Notes: generated from the sequence alone by a model not told the origin. A DNA stretch of 64,000 nucleotides from Streptomyces kronopolitis (GCF_014646275.1 NZ_BMND01000017.1:62001-126000); one strand, 5' to 3'. Positions 42,690-50,864 are shown, counted from the first letter of the stretch. Program-made: numbers and translations.

Positions 42690-43247
42690 GTGATCGAAGA
42701 GATCCTCCTCGAGGCCGAGGAGAAGATGGAGAAGGCCGTCGTGGTCGCCAAGGAGGACTTCGCCGCGATTCGCACAGGGCGTGCGCACCCGGCGATGTTC
42801 AACAAGATCGTGGCCGACTACTACGGCGCCATGACGCCGATCAACCAGCTGGCGTCGTTCTCGGTGCCCGAGCCGCGGATGGCCGTGGTGACCCCGTTCG
42901 ACAAGAGCGCGCTGCGCAACATCGAGCAGGCGATCCGCGACTCCGACCTCGGCGTCAACCCGAGCAACGACGGCAACATCATCCGGGTGACCTTCCCGGA
43001 GCTGACCGAGGAGCGCCGCAAGGAGTTCATCAAGGTCGCCAAGAACAAGGGCGAGGACGCGAAGATCTCGATCCGCAGCGTGCGCCGCAAGGCCAAGGAG
43101 ACCCTCGACAAGCTCGTCAAGGACAAGGAGTCCGGCGAGGACGAGGTGCGCCGCGCCGAGAAGGAGCTCGACGACACCACCGCGAAGTACGTCGCGCAGG
43201 TGGACGAGCTCCTCAAGCACAAGGAATCCGAGCTCCTCGAGGTCTGA
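42690..43247 (+). CDS. frr: Ribosome recycling factor
   Basis: A 185-residue RRF that splits post-termination ribosomes with EF-G. Start GTG 42690 (MIEEILLEAEEKMEKAVVVA) has AGGAG 6 bases upstream; GTG 42687 is too close to it. Conserved segments are AIRTGRAHPAMFNKIVADYY, VTPFDKSALRNIEQAIRDSD and LGVNPSNDGNIIRVTFPELT. The stop overlaps the cdsA start. Confidence 0.96.
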   Translation: MIEEILLEAEEKMEKAVVVAKEDFAAIRTGRAHPAMFNKIVADYYGAMTPINQLASFSVPEPRMAVVTPFDKSALRNIEQAIRDSDLGVNPSNDGNIIRVTFPELTEERRKEFIKVAKNKGEDAKISIRSVRRKAKETLDKLVKDKESGEDEVRRAEKELDDTTAKYVAQVDELLKHKESELLEV

Positions 43248-44413
43248 TGAACGAGTCTTCCTGGGGGGCCCCGCCCGGCGCCGGTCAATGGGGACCACCC
43301 GACCACGCACCGGCCTCCTCGCTTCGCGGGGTGGCGCCCCCCGTCCCGGCGGGTCCCGTGTACGACTGGGGCGACGCGGCGCAGACTCGGCCCATGCCCG
43401 TTGTGCCCGGGCCAGGCGGACACCAGGACGACAACCGGGAACATCGGGATATCCGGGAAAACCGGGATCACCTGGACGACCGGGGGGCTGCTCGCCTGAG
43501 CGGCCCCCTGTTCCGCGACGAAAAGCCGCAGGAGCCCATGCCCACCTCTCGTTCCGGGTCCGACAGCGCGCCGGACCCAGAGAAGCCGAAGAAGAAGAGC
43601 GCGGGCCGCAACCTCCGTGCCGCGATAGGGGTCGGCGTCGGGCTCGGCGTGATCATCGTTGCGTCGCTCTTCGTCTACAAGCCCGTCTTCATCGGCGTGA
43701 TAGCGATCGCCGTGGTCGTGGGCCTGTGGGAACTGACCTCGCGGCTGGCCGAGCGCAAGGACATCAAGGTGCCGCTGGTGCCGCTCGCGGTCGGCGGCAC
43801 CGCCATGGTCGTCGCGGGGTACGTCCGCGGTGCCGAGGGCGCCTGGGTGGCGATGGCGCTCACCGCGCTCGCCGTCCTCGTCTGGCGGATGACCGAGGTG
43901 CCCGAGAACTACCTGCGGGACGTCACCGCCGGGGTCTTCGCCGCGTTCTACGTGCCGTTCCTCGCGACGTTCGTGGCGCTGATGCTCGCGGCCGAGGCGG
44001 ACGGGCCGCAGCGGGTGCTGACCTTCCTGCTGCTGACGGTCGTCAGCGACACCGGCGCGTACGCGGTCGGCTGGCGCTTCGGCAAGACCAAGCTCGCCCC
44101 GCGCATCAGCCCCGGCAAGACCCGCGAGGGCCTCGTCGGCGCGGTGCTCTTCGCGATGGTGGCCGGCGCGCTGTGCATGGAGTTCCTGATCGCGCACGGC
44201 GCCTGGTGGCAGGGCCTGCTGCTCGGCCTCGCGGTCGCGGCCAGCGCCACCCTCGGCGACCTCGGCGAGTCCATGATCAAGCGGGACCTCGGCATCAAGG
44301 ACATGGGCACCCTGCTGCCCGGTCACGGCGGCATCATGGACCGCCTCGACTCCCTGCTGCCGACCGCGCCGGTCGTCTGGCTGCTGTTCGTGGTGTTCGT
44401 GGGGTCCGGCTGA
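43247..44413 (+). CDS. cdsA: Phosphatidate cytidylyltransferase
   Basis: A 388-residue membrane enzyme that makes CDP-diacylglycerol for phospholipid synthesis. ATG 43247 overlaps the frr stop. A soluble Pro/Asp/Arg-rich N-terminus of about 120 residues, unusually long for the family, precedes about eight helices starting NLRAAIGVGVGLGVIIVASL. The C-terminal CDP-alcohol signature is present: SMIKRDLGIKDMGTLLPGHG followed by GIMDRLDSLL. A strong terminator follows. Confidence 0.95.
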   Translation: MNESSWGAPPGAGQWGPPDHAPASSLRGVAPPVPAGPVYDWGDAAQTRPMPVVPGPGGHQDDNREHRDIRENRDHLDDRGAARLSGPLFRDEKPQEPMPTSRSGSDSAPDPEKPKKKSAGRNLRAAIGVGVGLGVIIVASLFVYKPVFIGVIAIAVVVGLWELTSRLAERKDIKVPLVPLAVGGTAMVVAGYVRGAEGAWVAMALTALAVLVWRMTEVPENYLRDVTAGVFAAFYVPFLATFVALMLAAEADGPQRVLTFLLLTVVSDTGAYAVGWRFGKTKLAPRISPGKTREGLVGAVLFAMVAGALCMEFLIAHGAWWQGLLLGLAVAASATLGDLGESMIKRDLGIKDMGTLLPGHGGIMDRLDSLLPTAPVVWLLFVVFVGSG

Positions 44414-44429
44414 CGCACGGGACGGTGTG

Positions 44430-44467
44430 GCGGGGGCGGGCCGGGTCTTCCGGTCCGCCCCCGCTTT
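44430..44467 (+). terminator. Terminator after cdsA
   Basis: GCGGGGGCGG (44430-44439) pairs with CCGCCCCCGC (44455-44464), with CCGG/CCGG pairing inside and a 5-base loop, followed by TTTG. It ends the rpsB-cdsA gene group. Confidence 0.88.
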
Positions 44468-44686
44468 GTCGTGTGCAGGGGCGGGGCGTGCGGGCAGGTG
44501 GGCGTCCGGTGATGCCGGGCGGGGCGCCGGGGTTTGGGTGTGCCGCCGCCCTCAGCCCTCCGGAGCCCTCCCCAGCCCTTCGGAAAAGTCATACCGGTCC
44601 CGGGGCGTCACGGCATAAAGTGGACATCACCCTCCGAAGCCGTTCGGCGGCTTCGGCGCACCCCGCGACCCGGACAAGGAGGTGGC

Positions 44687-44725
44687 GTGATCAAGAAGCG
44701 CTCTACCGCTGCAGGTGCTGCCTGA
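44687..44725 (+). CDS. Possible 12-residue leader peptide
   Basis: GTG 44687 preceded by AAGGAGG encodes MIKKRSTAAGAA and then TGA. The ribosome binding site is among the best in the window for so short a frame. It may be a leader peptide for the downstream RNHCP gene, or chance. No run of a single amino acid that would indicate classical attenuation is present. Confidence 0.35.
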   Translation: MIKKRSTAAGAA

Positions 44726-44974
44726 CGGGGGACGGCGCCGACGTCAGTGAGGCTGGACCGACACCTACCGGCGGCACGTGGGGAGGCCCGCGTGACAGTG
44801 ACCGGGACAAACCGACAAACCCGGTCGTGGTCCGGATTCAGGGATGTGAGCACGCCCTGATGAAGCTGGAGCCGGAAGTAATCGCCCGCACGGGAAGCGA
44901 GCGGTGAACCGCGTCCCTCACCAGCCGAGCCTGAGACCCCTTCATGGGGGAGAGCCAACGGAACCCTGCGCCTC

Positions 44975-45006
44975 CGAGTTGAAGATCCCTTCGACTCGCC
45001 GAGGAG
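44975..45006 (+). promoter_or_regulatory. Hairpin and ribosome binding site before the RNHCP gene
   Basis: CGAGTTGAAG (44975-44984) pairs with CTTCGACTCG (44989-44998), nine Watson-Crick pairs and one wobble, with an ATCC loop. Two bases later comes GAGGAG (45001-45006), placed 7 bases before ATC 45014, the apparent start of the RNHCP protein. Confidence 0.5.
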
Positions 45007-45013
45007 CAGCACC

Positions 45014-45379
45014 ATCAGCAGAACCACCGAGAACACCGGCTTCACCTGCGGCAACTGCGGCACGGCGGTCGCGCCCCTGGTCAACGGGAGCTACCGCAAC
45101 CACTGCCCGCGGTGCCTGTACTCCCTGCACGTGGACGTCAGCCCCGGAGACCGGGCCGGCGACTGCCGGGCGCTGATGCGCCCGGAGGCCGTCGACCACC
45201 ACTCCACCAAGGGCTACATGATCGTCCACCGCTGCACCGGCTGCGGCGTCCGCCGTCGCAACCGCATGGCCGACGACCCCGGCCAGGGCGACGACCTCGA
45301 CCAGGTCCTCGCCGTGATGCGCACGGGGATCAGCCGCCACGAAGCGGGGCGGTCCGCCCGCCCCCGGAGGCTCGTCTGA
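45014..45379 (+). CDS. RNHCP-domain zinc protein with apparent ATC start codon
   Basis: A 121-residue RNHCP-family protein (function unknown). From ATC 45014 it reads (M)SRTTENTGFTCGNCGTAV then NGSYRNHCPRCLYSLHVD, with Cys at 12, 15, 31, 34, 51, 74 and 77, and IVHRCTGCGVRRRNRMADD near residue 70. These cysteines suggest two zinc sites. The frame is open back to TAA at about 44878 but contains no ATG, GTG or TTG before the domain; the first one is GTG 45128, which would remove the first zinc site. ATC lies 7 bases after AGGAG exactly where homologues begin (MSR-type start, from memory). A sequencing error or G-to-C mutation in an ATG is the main alternative. Confidence 0.75.
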   Translation: MSRTTENTGFTCGNCGTAVAPLVNGSYRNHCPRCLYSLHVDVSPGDRAGDCRALMRPEAVDHHSTKGYMIVHRCTGCGVRRRNRMADDPGQGDDLDQVLAVMRTGISRHEAGRSARPRRLV

Positions 45380-45385
45380 CGCCTC

Positions 45386-45411
45386 GCGGCCCCCGCCCCG
45401 GCGGGGGCCGC
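45386..45411 (+). terminator. Terminator after the RNHCP gene
   Basis: GCGGCCCCCGCC (45386-45397) and GGCGGGGGCCGC (45400-45411) are perfectly complementary, with the innermost bases forming the loop. It begins 6 bases past the stop codon. Confidence 0.82.
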
Positions 45412-45570
45412 ACCGGTCTGCCACATGGAGTACGCGGTCCGGACCCCCGGCCGGTGAACCCACGGTCATGTTGCCGCTACGACCAGCGACGATGGTGCAG
45501 TCCGAGGGTGACGGCCCCCACCCCGTACCCGCCGAGGCGGCCCCCGGCGATCTGCCACACTGGACGCACC

Positions 45571-46677
45571 ATGCCTGCACCCGGAGAACTTACTTTTGTC
45601 GCGCCGCGCGGGGCCAAGAAGCCGCCGCGGCACCTTGCTGATCTCACCCCTGTGGAGCGCCGCGAAGCGGTGGCCGCGGTGGGGGAGAAGCCGTTTCGCG
45701 CGAAGCAGCTGTCGCAGCACTATTTCGCCCGCTATGCGCATGACCCGGCGCAGTGGACCGACATCCCGGCGGCGGCGCGGGAGAAGCTGGCGGGTGCGCT
45801 GCTGCCCGAGCTGATGACGGTCATGCGGCACATCTCGTGCGATGAGGACACCACGCGCAAGACGCTGTGGAAGCTGCACGACGGGACGCTCGTCGAGTCG
45901 GTGCTGATGCGGTATCCGGACCGGGTCACCATGTGCATCTCCTCGCAGGCCGGCTGCGGGATGAACTGCCCGTTCTGCGCGACGGGGCAGGCGGGTCTCG
46001 ACCGCAATCTGTCGACCGCCGAGATCGTGCACCAGATCGTCGACGGGATGCGTGCGCTGCGCGACGGCGAGGTGCCGGGCGGGCCGGCGCGGCTGTCCAA
46101 CATCGTCTTCATGGGGATGGGGGAGCCGCTCGCCAACTACAAGCGGGTGGTCGGCGCGATCCGGCGGCTGACCGACCCCGAGCCTGACGGGCTGGGGCTG
46201 TCGCAGCGGGGCATCACCGTCTCGACGGTCGGGCTGGTGCCGGCGATGCTGCGGTTCGCCGACGAGGGCTTCAAGTGCCGGCTGGCCGTGTCGCTGCACG
46301 CGCCCGACGACGAGCTGCGGGACACCCTGGTGCCCGTCAACACGCGCTGGAAGGTGCGTGAGGTGCTGGACGCGGCGTGGGAGTACGCGGAGAAGTCCGG
46401 GCGGCGGATCTCGATCGAGTACGCGCTGATCCGGGACATCAACGACCAGGCGTGGCGCGGTGACCTGCTGGGACGGCTGCTGAAGGGCAAGCGCGTCCAT
46501 GTGAACCTCATTCCGCTGAACCCGACGCCGGGCTCGAAGTGGACCGCGTCGCGGCCCGAGGACGAGCGGGCGTTCGTGCAGGCCATCGAGGCGCACGGGG
46601 TGCCGGTGACCGTCCGCGACACCCGCGGGCAGGAGATCGACGGGGCCTGCGGGCAGCTGGCGGCCTCGGAGCGCTGA
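45571..46677 (+). CDS. rlmN: 23S rRNA (adenine-2503-C2)/tRNA methyltransferase RlmN
   Basis: A 368-residue radical-SAM methyltransferase that makes m2A2503 in 23S rRNA and m2A37 in tRNAs. ATG 45571 (MPAPGELTFVAPRGAKKPPR) lacks a ribosome binding site and has CACACT, a possible -10, 9 bases upstream, suggesting a leaderless mRNA. The 4Fe-4S motif is CGMNCPFCATG (about residues 130-140). NIVFMGMGEPLANYKRV and VSLHAPDDELRDTLVPVNTR are conserved. The catalytic Cys pair is expected in CISSQAGC and near the C-terminal GACGQLA. Confidence 0.96.
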   Translation: MPAPGELTFVAPRGAKKPPRHLADLTPVERREAVAAVGEKPFRAKQLSQHYFARYAHDPAQWTDIPAAAREKLAGALLPELMTVMRHISCDEDTTRKTLWKLHDGTLVESVLMRYPDRVTMCISSQAGCGMNCPFCATGQAGLDRNLSTAEIVHQIVDGMRALRDGEVPGGPARLSNIVFMGMGEPLANYKRVVGAIRRLTDPEPDGLGLSQRGITVSTVGLVPAMLRFADEGFKCRLAVSLHAPDDELRDTLVPVNTRWKVREVLDAAWEYAEKSGRRISIEYALIRDINDQAWRGDLLGRLLKGKRVHVNLIPLNPTPGSKWTASRPEDERAFVQAIEAHGVPVTVRDTRGQEIDGACGQLAASER

Positions 46678-46716
46678 CCGCCCCGCTGGTACCGTGTGAT
46701 CGAACACATACACATT

Positions 46717-46820
46717 CCGACAGGGGAGCGCCACAGCGCTGAGAGTGCGGAAGCGCCGTAGTCCTACGGTGCCCGCAGACCCTTGAACCTCGCCCGGGTC
46801 ATTCCGGGTAGGAAGCTCGG
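46717..46820 (+). promoter_or_regulatory. TPP (thiamine pyrophosphate) riboswitch
   Basis: All the conserved THI-element blocks are present: CAGGGGAGC (46721-46729), GCTGAGAGTGCGG (46738-46750), the short P3a stem GCCGTAGTCCTACGGTGC, GCAGACCCTTGAACCT (46774-46790) and CGGGTCATTCCGGGTAGGAAG. CCGA (46717-46720) pairs with TCGG (46817-46820) as part of P1. It precedes thiBPQ, so TPP binding should turn the thiamine transporter off. Confidence 0.95.
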
Positions 46821-46829
46821 TCGTCACTC

Positions 46830-46940
46830 ATGCTGTTGTGCCCTGCCCGCAGTCTCCTCGGTGCGTCCCCGTACGCCACGAGCCGTGGGGTGCGGGCAGG
46901 GCAGCGTCTCGTCCTGGCCAGCCAGGAGGACATCCAGTGA
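46830..46940 (+). CDS. Possible 36-codon upstream ORF overlapping the thiB start
   Basis: ATG 46830 opens a 36-residue frame (MLLCPARSLLGASPYATSRG and on) whose TGA (46938-46940) overlaps the thiB GTG (46937) as GTGA. The upstream AGGAAG is the riboswitch 3' end, about 14 bases away, so initiation would be weak. It may couple thiB translation to ribosome transit, or be chance. Confidence 0.3.
   Translation: MLLCPARSLLGASPYATSRGVRAGQRLVLASQEDIQ
46841..46930 (+). promoter_or_regulatory. Candidate expression platform of the TPP riboswitch
   Basis: CCCTGCCCGCA (46841-46851) is perfectly complementary to TGCGGGCAGGG (46891-46901), forming an 11-bp stem. TCCTGG (46912-46917) pairs with CCAGGA (46922-46927), which includes half of the thiB ribosome binding site AGGAGGA (46924-46930). 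The first could be a terminator or spacer helix and the second a ribosome-binding-site sequestering helix. How they respond to the aptamer is not resolved. Confidence 0.5.
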
Positions 46941-48007
46941 GCACCACCAGCAGAATCACCGCGGCGGCCGTCGCCGCCGCCCTGGGCGCGGCCGCGCTCG
47001 CCGGCTGCGGCGCCCCCGGCGGTGCGGACGCCAAGACCGTCACGCTGGTCAGCCATGACTCGTTCAGCGTGTCCAAGCCCGTGCTCGCCGCCTTCGAGAA
47101 GCAGAGCGGCTACAAGGTCCGCGTCCTCAAGGGCGGGGACGCCGGCAAGGCCGTCAACCAGGCGATCCTGTCCAAGGGCAACCCGCAGGGCGATGTCTTC
47201 TTCGGCATCGACAACACCCTGCTCTCGCGCGGCCTGGACGAGGGCCTCTTCAGCCCGTACGAGGCCAAGGGACTGGAGCACGTCCCGGCCGGGCTCCAGC
47301 TGGACAAGGCCCGGCACCGCGTCACCCCGCTCGACTACGGCGACATCTGCGTCAACTACGACCGCGGCTACTTCGCCCGGCACAAGATCGCGCCGCCGAA
47401 GACCTTCGACGACCTGATCAAGCCCCGGTACAAGGGGCTGCTCGTCACGGAGAACTCGGCGACCTCCTCGCCGGGGCTCGCCTTCCAGCTCGGCACCGTC
47501 GCCGCCTACGGCAAGGGCGGTTGGCAGGGCTACTGGAAGAAGCTCAAGGCCAACGGCGTCGAGGTCGTCGACAGTTGGGAGCAGGCCTACAACCAGCGCT
47601 TCTCGGGCTCCGCGGCGAGCAAGGGCAAGGGCGACAAGCCGCTGGTGGTCTCCTACGCCTCCAGCCCGCCGGCCGAGGTGCTCGGTAAGAAGCCGGCGCC
47701 CCGCCAGGCACCCACCGGGGTCGCGACCGGCACCTGCTTCCGGCAGATCGAGTTCGGCGGTCTGCTCAAGGGCGCGCCGAACGAGAAGGGCGGCAAGGCG
47801 CTGCTGGACTTCCTTCTGAGCAAGCGGTTCCAGGAGGACGAGCCGCTCCAGATGTTCGTCCACCCGGCCCGCACGGACGCCGCGGTGCCGGAGGTGTTCA
47901 CCAAGTACGGCGCCACCATCGGCAAGCCGGCGACGCTCGCCCCGGAGACGATCACCCGCAACCGCGAACAGTGGATCAAGCAGTGGTCCTCGCTCGTTCT
48001 GAAGTAG
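46937..48007 (+). CDS. thiB: Thiamine ABC transporter substrate-binding lipoprotein
   Basis: A 356-residue periplasm-facing lipoprotein. GTG 46937 follows AGGAGGA. The signal peptide (residues 1-23) ends in the lipobox ALAGC with Cys24. VTLVSHDSFSVSKPVLAAFE, GGDAGKAVNQAILSKGNPQG and VFFGIDNTLLSRGLDEGLFS are typical of ThiB/TbpA. The TPP riboswitch upstream confirms a thiamine role. It delivers thiamine (or its phosphates) to ThiP. Confidence 0.95.
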   Translation: MSTTSRITAAAVAAALGAAALAGCGAPGGADAKTVTLVSHDSFSVSKPVLAAFEKQSGYKVRVLKGGDAGKAVNQAILSKGNPQGDVFFGIDNTLLSRGLDEGLFSPYEAKGLEHVPAGLQLDKARHRVTPLDYGDICVNYDRGYFARHKIAPPKTFDDLIKPRYKGLLVTENSATSSPGLAFQLGTVAAYGKGGWQGYWKKLKANGVEVVDSWEQAYNQRFSGSAASKGKGDKPLVVSYASSPPAEVLGKKPAPRQAPTGVATGTCFRQIEFGGLLKGAPNEKGGKALLDFLLSKRFQEDEPLQMFVHPARTDAAVPEVFTKYGATIGKPATLAPETITRNREQWIKQWSSLVLK

Positions 48008-49713
48008 CCCGCCGCCGCGGCCGCGGGCCCGTGAAGGGGACGGCGGTGCGGCTCGGTCTGCTGGCCGTGCCGCTCGCCTTCTTCGCGCTGTTCTTCGCCT
48101 ATCCGGTCGTGGCGATCGTCGGGCGCGGGCTGACGGACGGCGGACACTGGCAGTTCGGCCGGTTCGGCGAGGTGCTGGGCGACCCGGACATCGCACACGT
48201 GCTGTGGTTCACCGTGTGGCAGGCGGCCGCCTCCACCGCGCTGACCCTGCTGATCGCGCTGCCCGGCGCCTATGTCTTCGCCCGCTTCGAGTTCCCCGGC
48301 AAGCAGCTGCTGCGGGCCGTGGTGGCGGTGCCGTTCGTGCTGCCCACCGTCGTGGTCGGCACGGCGTTCCTGGCGCTCGCCGGGCGGGGCGGGCTGCTGG
48401 ACGAGCTGTGGGGGGTGCGCCTGGACACCTCGGTGTGGGCGATCCTGCTGGCGCATGTCTTCTTCAACTACGCCGTGGTCGTCCGCACCGTCGGCGGCCT
48501 GTGGGGGCAGCTCGATCCGCGGCAGGAGGAGGCGGCGCGGGTGCTGGGCGCCGGGCGCCTCGCGGCCTGGCGGCGGGTGACGCTGCCCGCGCTGGGCCCC
48601 GCCGTCGCGGCCGCCGCCCTGATGGTCTTCCTCTTCACCTTCACCTCCTTCGGGGTGGTGCAGATCCTGGGCGGGCCCACCTTCTCGACGCTGGAGGTGG
48701 AGATCTACCGGCAGACCGCGGACTTCCTGGATCTGCCGACCGCCGCGGTGCTCACCCTCGTCCAGTTCGCCGCGGTCCTGGGCGTGCTGGCGGTGCACGC
48801 CTGGACCGTGCGCCGCCGGGAGTCCGCGCTGCGGCTGGTGGACGCCTCGCGGACCGCCCGCCGGCCGCGCGGCGGCGGCCAGTGGGCGCTGCTGTGGGGC
48901 ACCCTCGCCGTCATCGCCGTCCTGCTGCTGGCGCCGCTGGTGGTACTGGTCGAGCGGTCGTTCGCCGGGCCGGACGGCTACAGCACGGTCTTCTACACCT
49001 CGCTGCGCTCCGCGGCGAGCGCCGAGGGCACCTTCTCCGTCGCCCCCCTGGACGCCCTGTGGAACTCCCTGGCCTACGGGGCAGCGGCCACCGTCATCGC
49101 CGTAGTGGTGGGCGGGCTGGCCGCCGCGGTGCTGACGCTGCCCCGGCTGCGCCGCGGCCCGTCCGGACGGACGCCCGCGATCAGCCGGTTCGTGCGCGGC
49201 TTCGACGTGCTGCTGATGCTGCCGCTCGGGGTGTCCGCGGTGACCGTCGGCTTCGGGTTCCTGATCAGCCTCGACACCCCGCCGCTGGACCTGCGCGCCT
49301 CCTGGTGGCTGGTGCCGCTCGCCCAGGCGCTGGTGGGCGTGCCGTTCGTGGTCCGCACGATGCTGCCGGTCCTGCGGGCCGTCGACGTGCGGCTGCGGGA
49401 GGCCGCCGCCGTGCTCGGCGCCTCGCCCTGGCGGGCCTGGCGCGAGGTCGACCTGCCGCTGGTGCGGCGGGCGCTGCTGATCGCGGCGGGCTTCGCCTTC
49501 GCGGTGTCGCTGGGCGAGTTCGGCGCGACGGTCTTCATCGCGCGGCCGGACCGGCCGACGCTGCCGGTCGCCGTGGCCCGCCTGCTGGGGCGCGCGGGGG
49601 AGACCAACTACGGGCAGGCGATGGCGCTGTCGAACCTCTTGATGGTCGTGTGTGCCGGCGCCCTGCTGGTACTGGAGCGCCTGCGTCCCGCCGACCACTC
49701 CGGGGAGTTCTAG
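47971..49713 (+). CDS. thiP: Thiamine ABC transporter permease ThiP
   Basis: A permease of about 580 residues with two fused halves, each with its own permease loop: EEAARVLGAGRLAAWRRVTL (first) and REAAAVLGASPWRAWREVDL (second). About 12 helices are seen. The frame opens at GTG 47971, overlapping thiB by 37 bases; GTG 47983 and GTG 48031 are other candidates, and none has a clear ribosome binding site, so the N-terminus is uncertain. The first helix is GLLAVPLAFFALFFAYPVVA. It forms the membrane channel with ThiQ. Confidence 0.93.
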   Translation: MDQAVVLARSEVARRRGRGPVKGTAVRLGLLAVPLAFFALFFAYPVVAIVGRGLTDGGHWQFGRFGEVLGDPDIAHVLWFTVWQAAASTALTLLIALPGAYVFARFEFPGKQLLRAVVAVPFVLPTVVVGTAFLALAGRGGLLDELWGVRLDTSVWAILLAHVFFNYAVVVRTVGGLWGQLDPRQEEAARVLGAGRLAAWRRVTLPALGPAVAAAALMVFLFTFTSFGVVQILGGPTFSTLEVEIYRQTADFLDLPTAAVLTLVQFAAVLGVLAVHAWTVRRRESALRLVDASRTARRPRGGGQWALLWGTLAVIAVLLLAPLVVLVERSFAGPDGYSTVFYTSLRSAASAEGTFSVAPLDALWNSLAYGAAATVIAVVVGGLAAAVLTLPRLRRGPSGRTPAISRFVRGFDVLLMLPLGVSAVTVGFGFLISLDTPPLDLRASWWLVPLAQALVGVPFVVRTMLPVLRAVDVRLREAAAVLGASPWRAWREVDLPLVRRALLIAAGFAFAVSLGEFGATVFIARPDRPTLPVAVARLLGRAGETNYGQAMALSNLLMVVCAGALLVLERLRPADHSGEF

Positions 49714-50790
49714 ATGACGGCAGAGCACACCACCGCACGGGAGCCGGAGCTGCTGCGGCTGGGCGGGGTGAGCGTCCGCTTCACCGCGGCCGGGCCGCCC
49801 GCGCTCGACGCGGTGGACCTGGACGTGGCCGCGCGGGAGATCGTGTGCGTCCTGGGGCCGAGCGGCAGCGGCAAGTCCACCCTGCTGCGGGTGGTCGCCG
49901 GTCTCCAGCAGGCCGACGCCGGGCAGGTGCTGCTGGAGGGACGCGAGCAGCGGGGGGTGCCCGCGCACCGGCGCGGGGTCGGCCTGATGTTCCAGGACCA
50001 CCAGCTCTTCCCGCAGCACGATGTCGCGGGCAATGTCGCCTTCGGGCTGCGGATGCGGGGGGTCTCGCGCGCCGAGCGGGAGCGGGCGGTCGCCGGACTC
50101 CTCGACCTCGTGGGGCTGCCGGGCACCCAGCGGCGGGCCGTCGCCTCGCTGTCCGGCGGGGAGCAGCAGCGGGTCGCGCTGGCCCGCGCGCTGGCACCCC
50201 GCCCCCGGCTGCTGATGCTGGACGAGCCGCTGGGCCAGCTCGACCGCGGGCTGCGCGAACGGCTCGTCGTCGAACTGCGCTCACTCTTCCGGGAGTTGGG
50301 CACGACCGTGCTCGCCGTCACCCACGACCAGGGCGAGGCCTTCGCGCTCGCCGACCGGGTCGTGGTGATGCACGAGGGCCGGATCGCGCAGAGCGGCACC
50401 CCCCTGGAGGTCTGGCAGCGGCCCGCCTCGGAATTCGTCGCCCGCTTCCTCGGCTTCGACAACGTGGTCGAAGCGACGGTGCGGGGCCGGGCGGCCGCCA
50501 CCCCCTGGGGCGCGGTGCCGGTCCCGGACGGCACCGCGGACGGGCCCTGCCGGCTGCTCGTCCGCCCGGCCGGGGTCCGGCTGACGGCCGCCCCGGAAGG
50601 CTTGAACGCCACGGTCGAGGCCCGGACGTTCCGCGGCACCCATGTCTCGCTGCTGCTGGAGCCCGCCGCCGGACCGCGGCTGGAGGCGGCCTGCCCCCTG
50701 CGGGACGCGCCCGAGGTGGGCGCGCGGGTGGGGCTCTCCTTCGCCGAACGGGACGTGGTGGTGCTGGACGCCGGGGGACCGGCGGACTGA
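49714..50790 (+). CDS. thiQ: Thiamine ABC transporter ATPase
   Basis: A 358-residue ABC ATPase whose ATG directly follows the thiP stop. Walker A is GPSGSGKST (about residues 49-57), the signature LSGGEQQRVALARAL, Walker B LLMLDEPLGQLD and the H-loop VTHDQGEAF. Beyond residue 245 is a C-terminal regulatory (TOBE-like) domain, longer than in E. coli ThiQ, so it resembles iron/sulfate-type ATPases. Context identifies it as the ThiBP partner. Confidence 0.92.
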   Translation: MTAEHTTAREPELLRLGGVSVRFTAAGPPALDAVDLDVAAREIVCVLGPSGSGKSTLLRVVAGLQQADAGQVLLEGREQRGVPAHRRGVGLMFQDHQLFPQHDVAGNVAFGLRMRGVSRAERERAVAGLLDLVGLPGTQRRAVASLSGGEQQRVALARALAPRPRLLMLDEPLGQLDRGLRERLVVELRSLFRELGTTVLAVTHDQGEAFALADRVVVMHEGRIAQSGTPLEVWQRPASEFVARFLGFDNVVEATVRGRAAATPWGAVPVPDGTADGPCRLLVRPAGVRLTAAPEGLNATVEARTFRGTHVSLLLEPAAGPRLEAACPLRDAPEVGARVGLSFAERDVVVLDAGGPAD

Positions 50791-50797
50791 CCGCACG

Positions 50798-50828
50798 GGA
50801 CGCCGGGGCCGGGCGGGCCCGGGCGTCC
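50798..50828. terminator. Terminator after thiQ
   Basis: GGACGCC (50798-50804) pairs with GGCGTCC (50822-50828), and GGGCC with GGCCC inside. It lies 8 bases past the thiQ stop and between converging genes. Confidence 0.7.
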
Positions 50829-50864
50829 GCGGGACGGACGTACGGGCCGCGGAAACCGGGTGAC

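Larger units (their letters stand above)
44414..45013 (+). other. Leader region upstream of the RNHCP gene
   Basis: These 600 bases include the cdsA terminator, then a possible -10 (TAAAGT, about 44615-44620), a CCGAAGCCG/CGGCTTCGG hairpin (44634-44656), a 12-codon minigene with a strong ribosome binding site (44687-44725), a small CCCC/GGGG hairpin (about 44937-44949) and a 10-bp hairpin (44975-44998) just before the RNHCP ribosome binding site. The density of small elements suggests a regulated transcript leader. Confidence 0.45.

Noticed and set aside
44904..45176. GTG-started 90-codon frame overlapping the RNHCP gene, and a frameshift joining the two
   Set aside because: The frame has no domain, and no slippery sequence or conserved overlap is visible. 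The ribosome binding site before ATC 45014 explains the downstream gene more simply.
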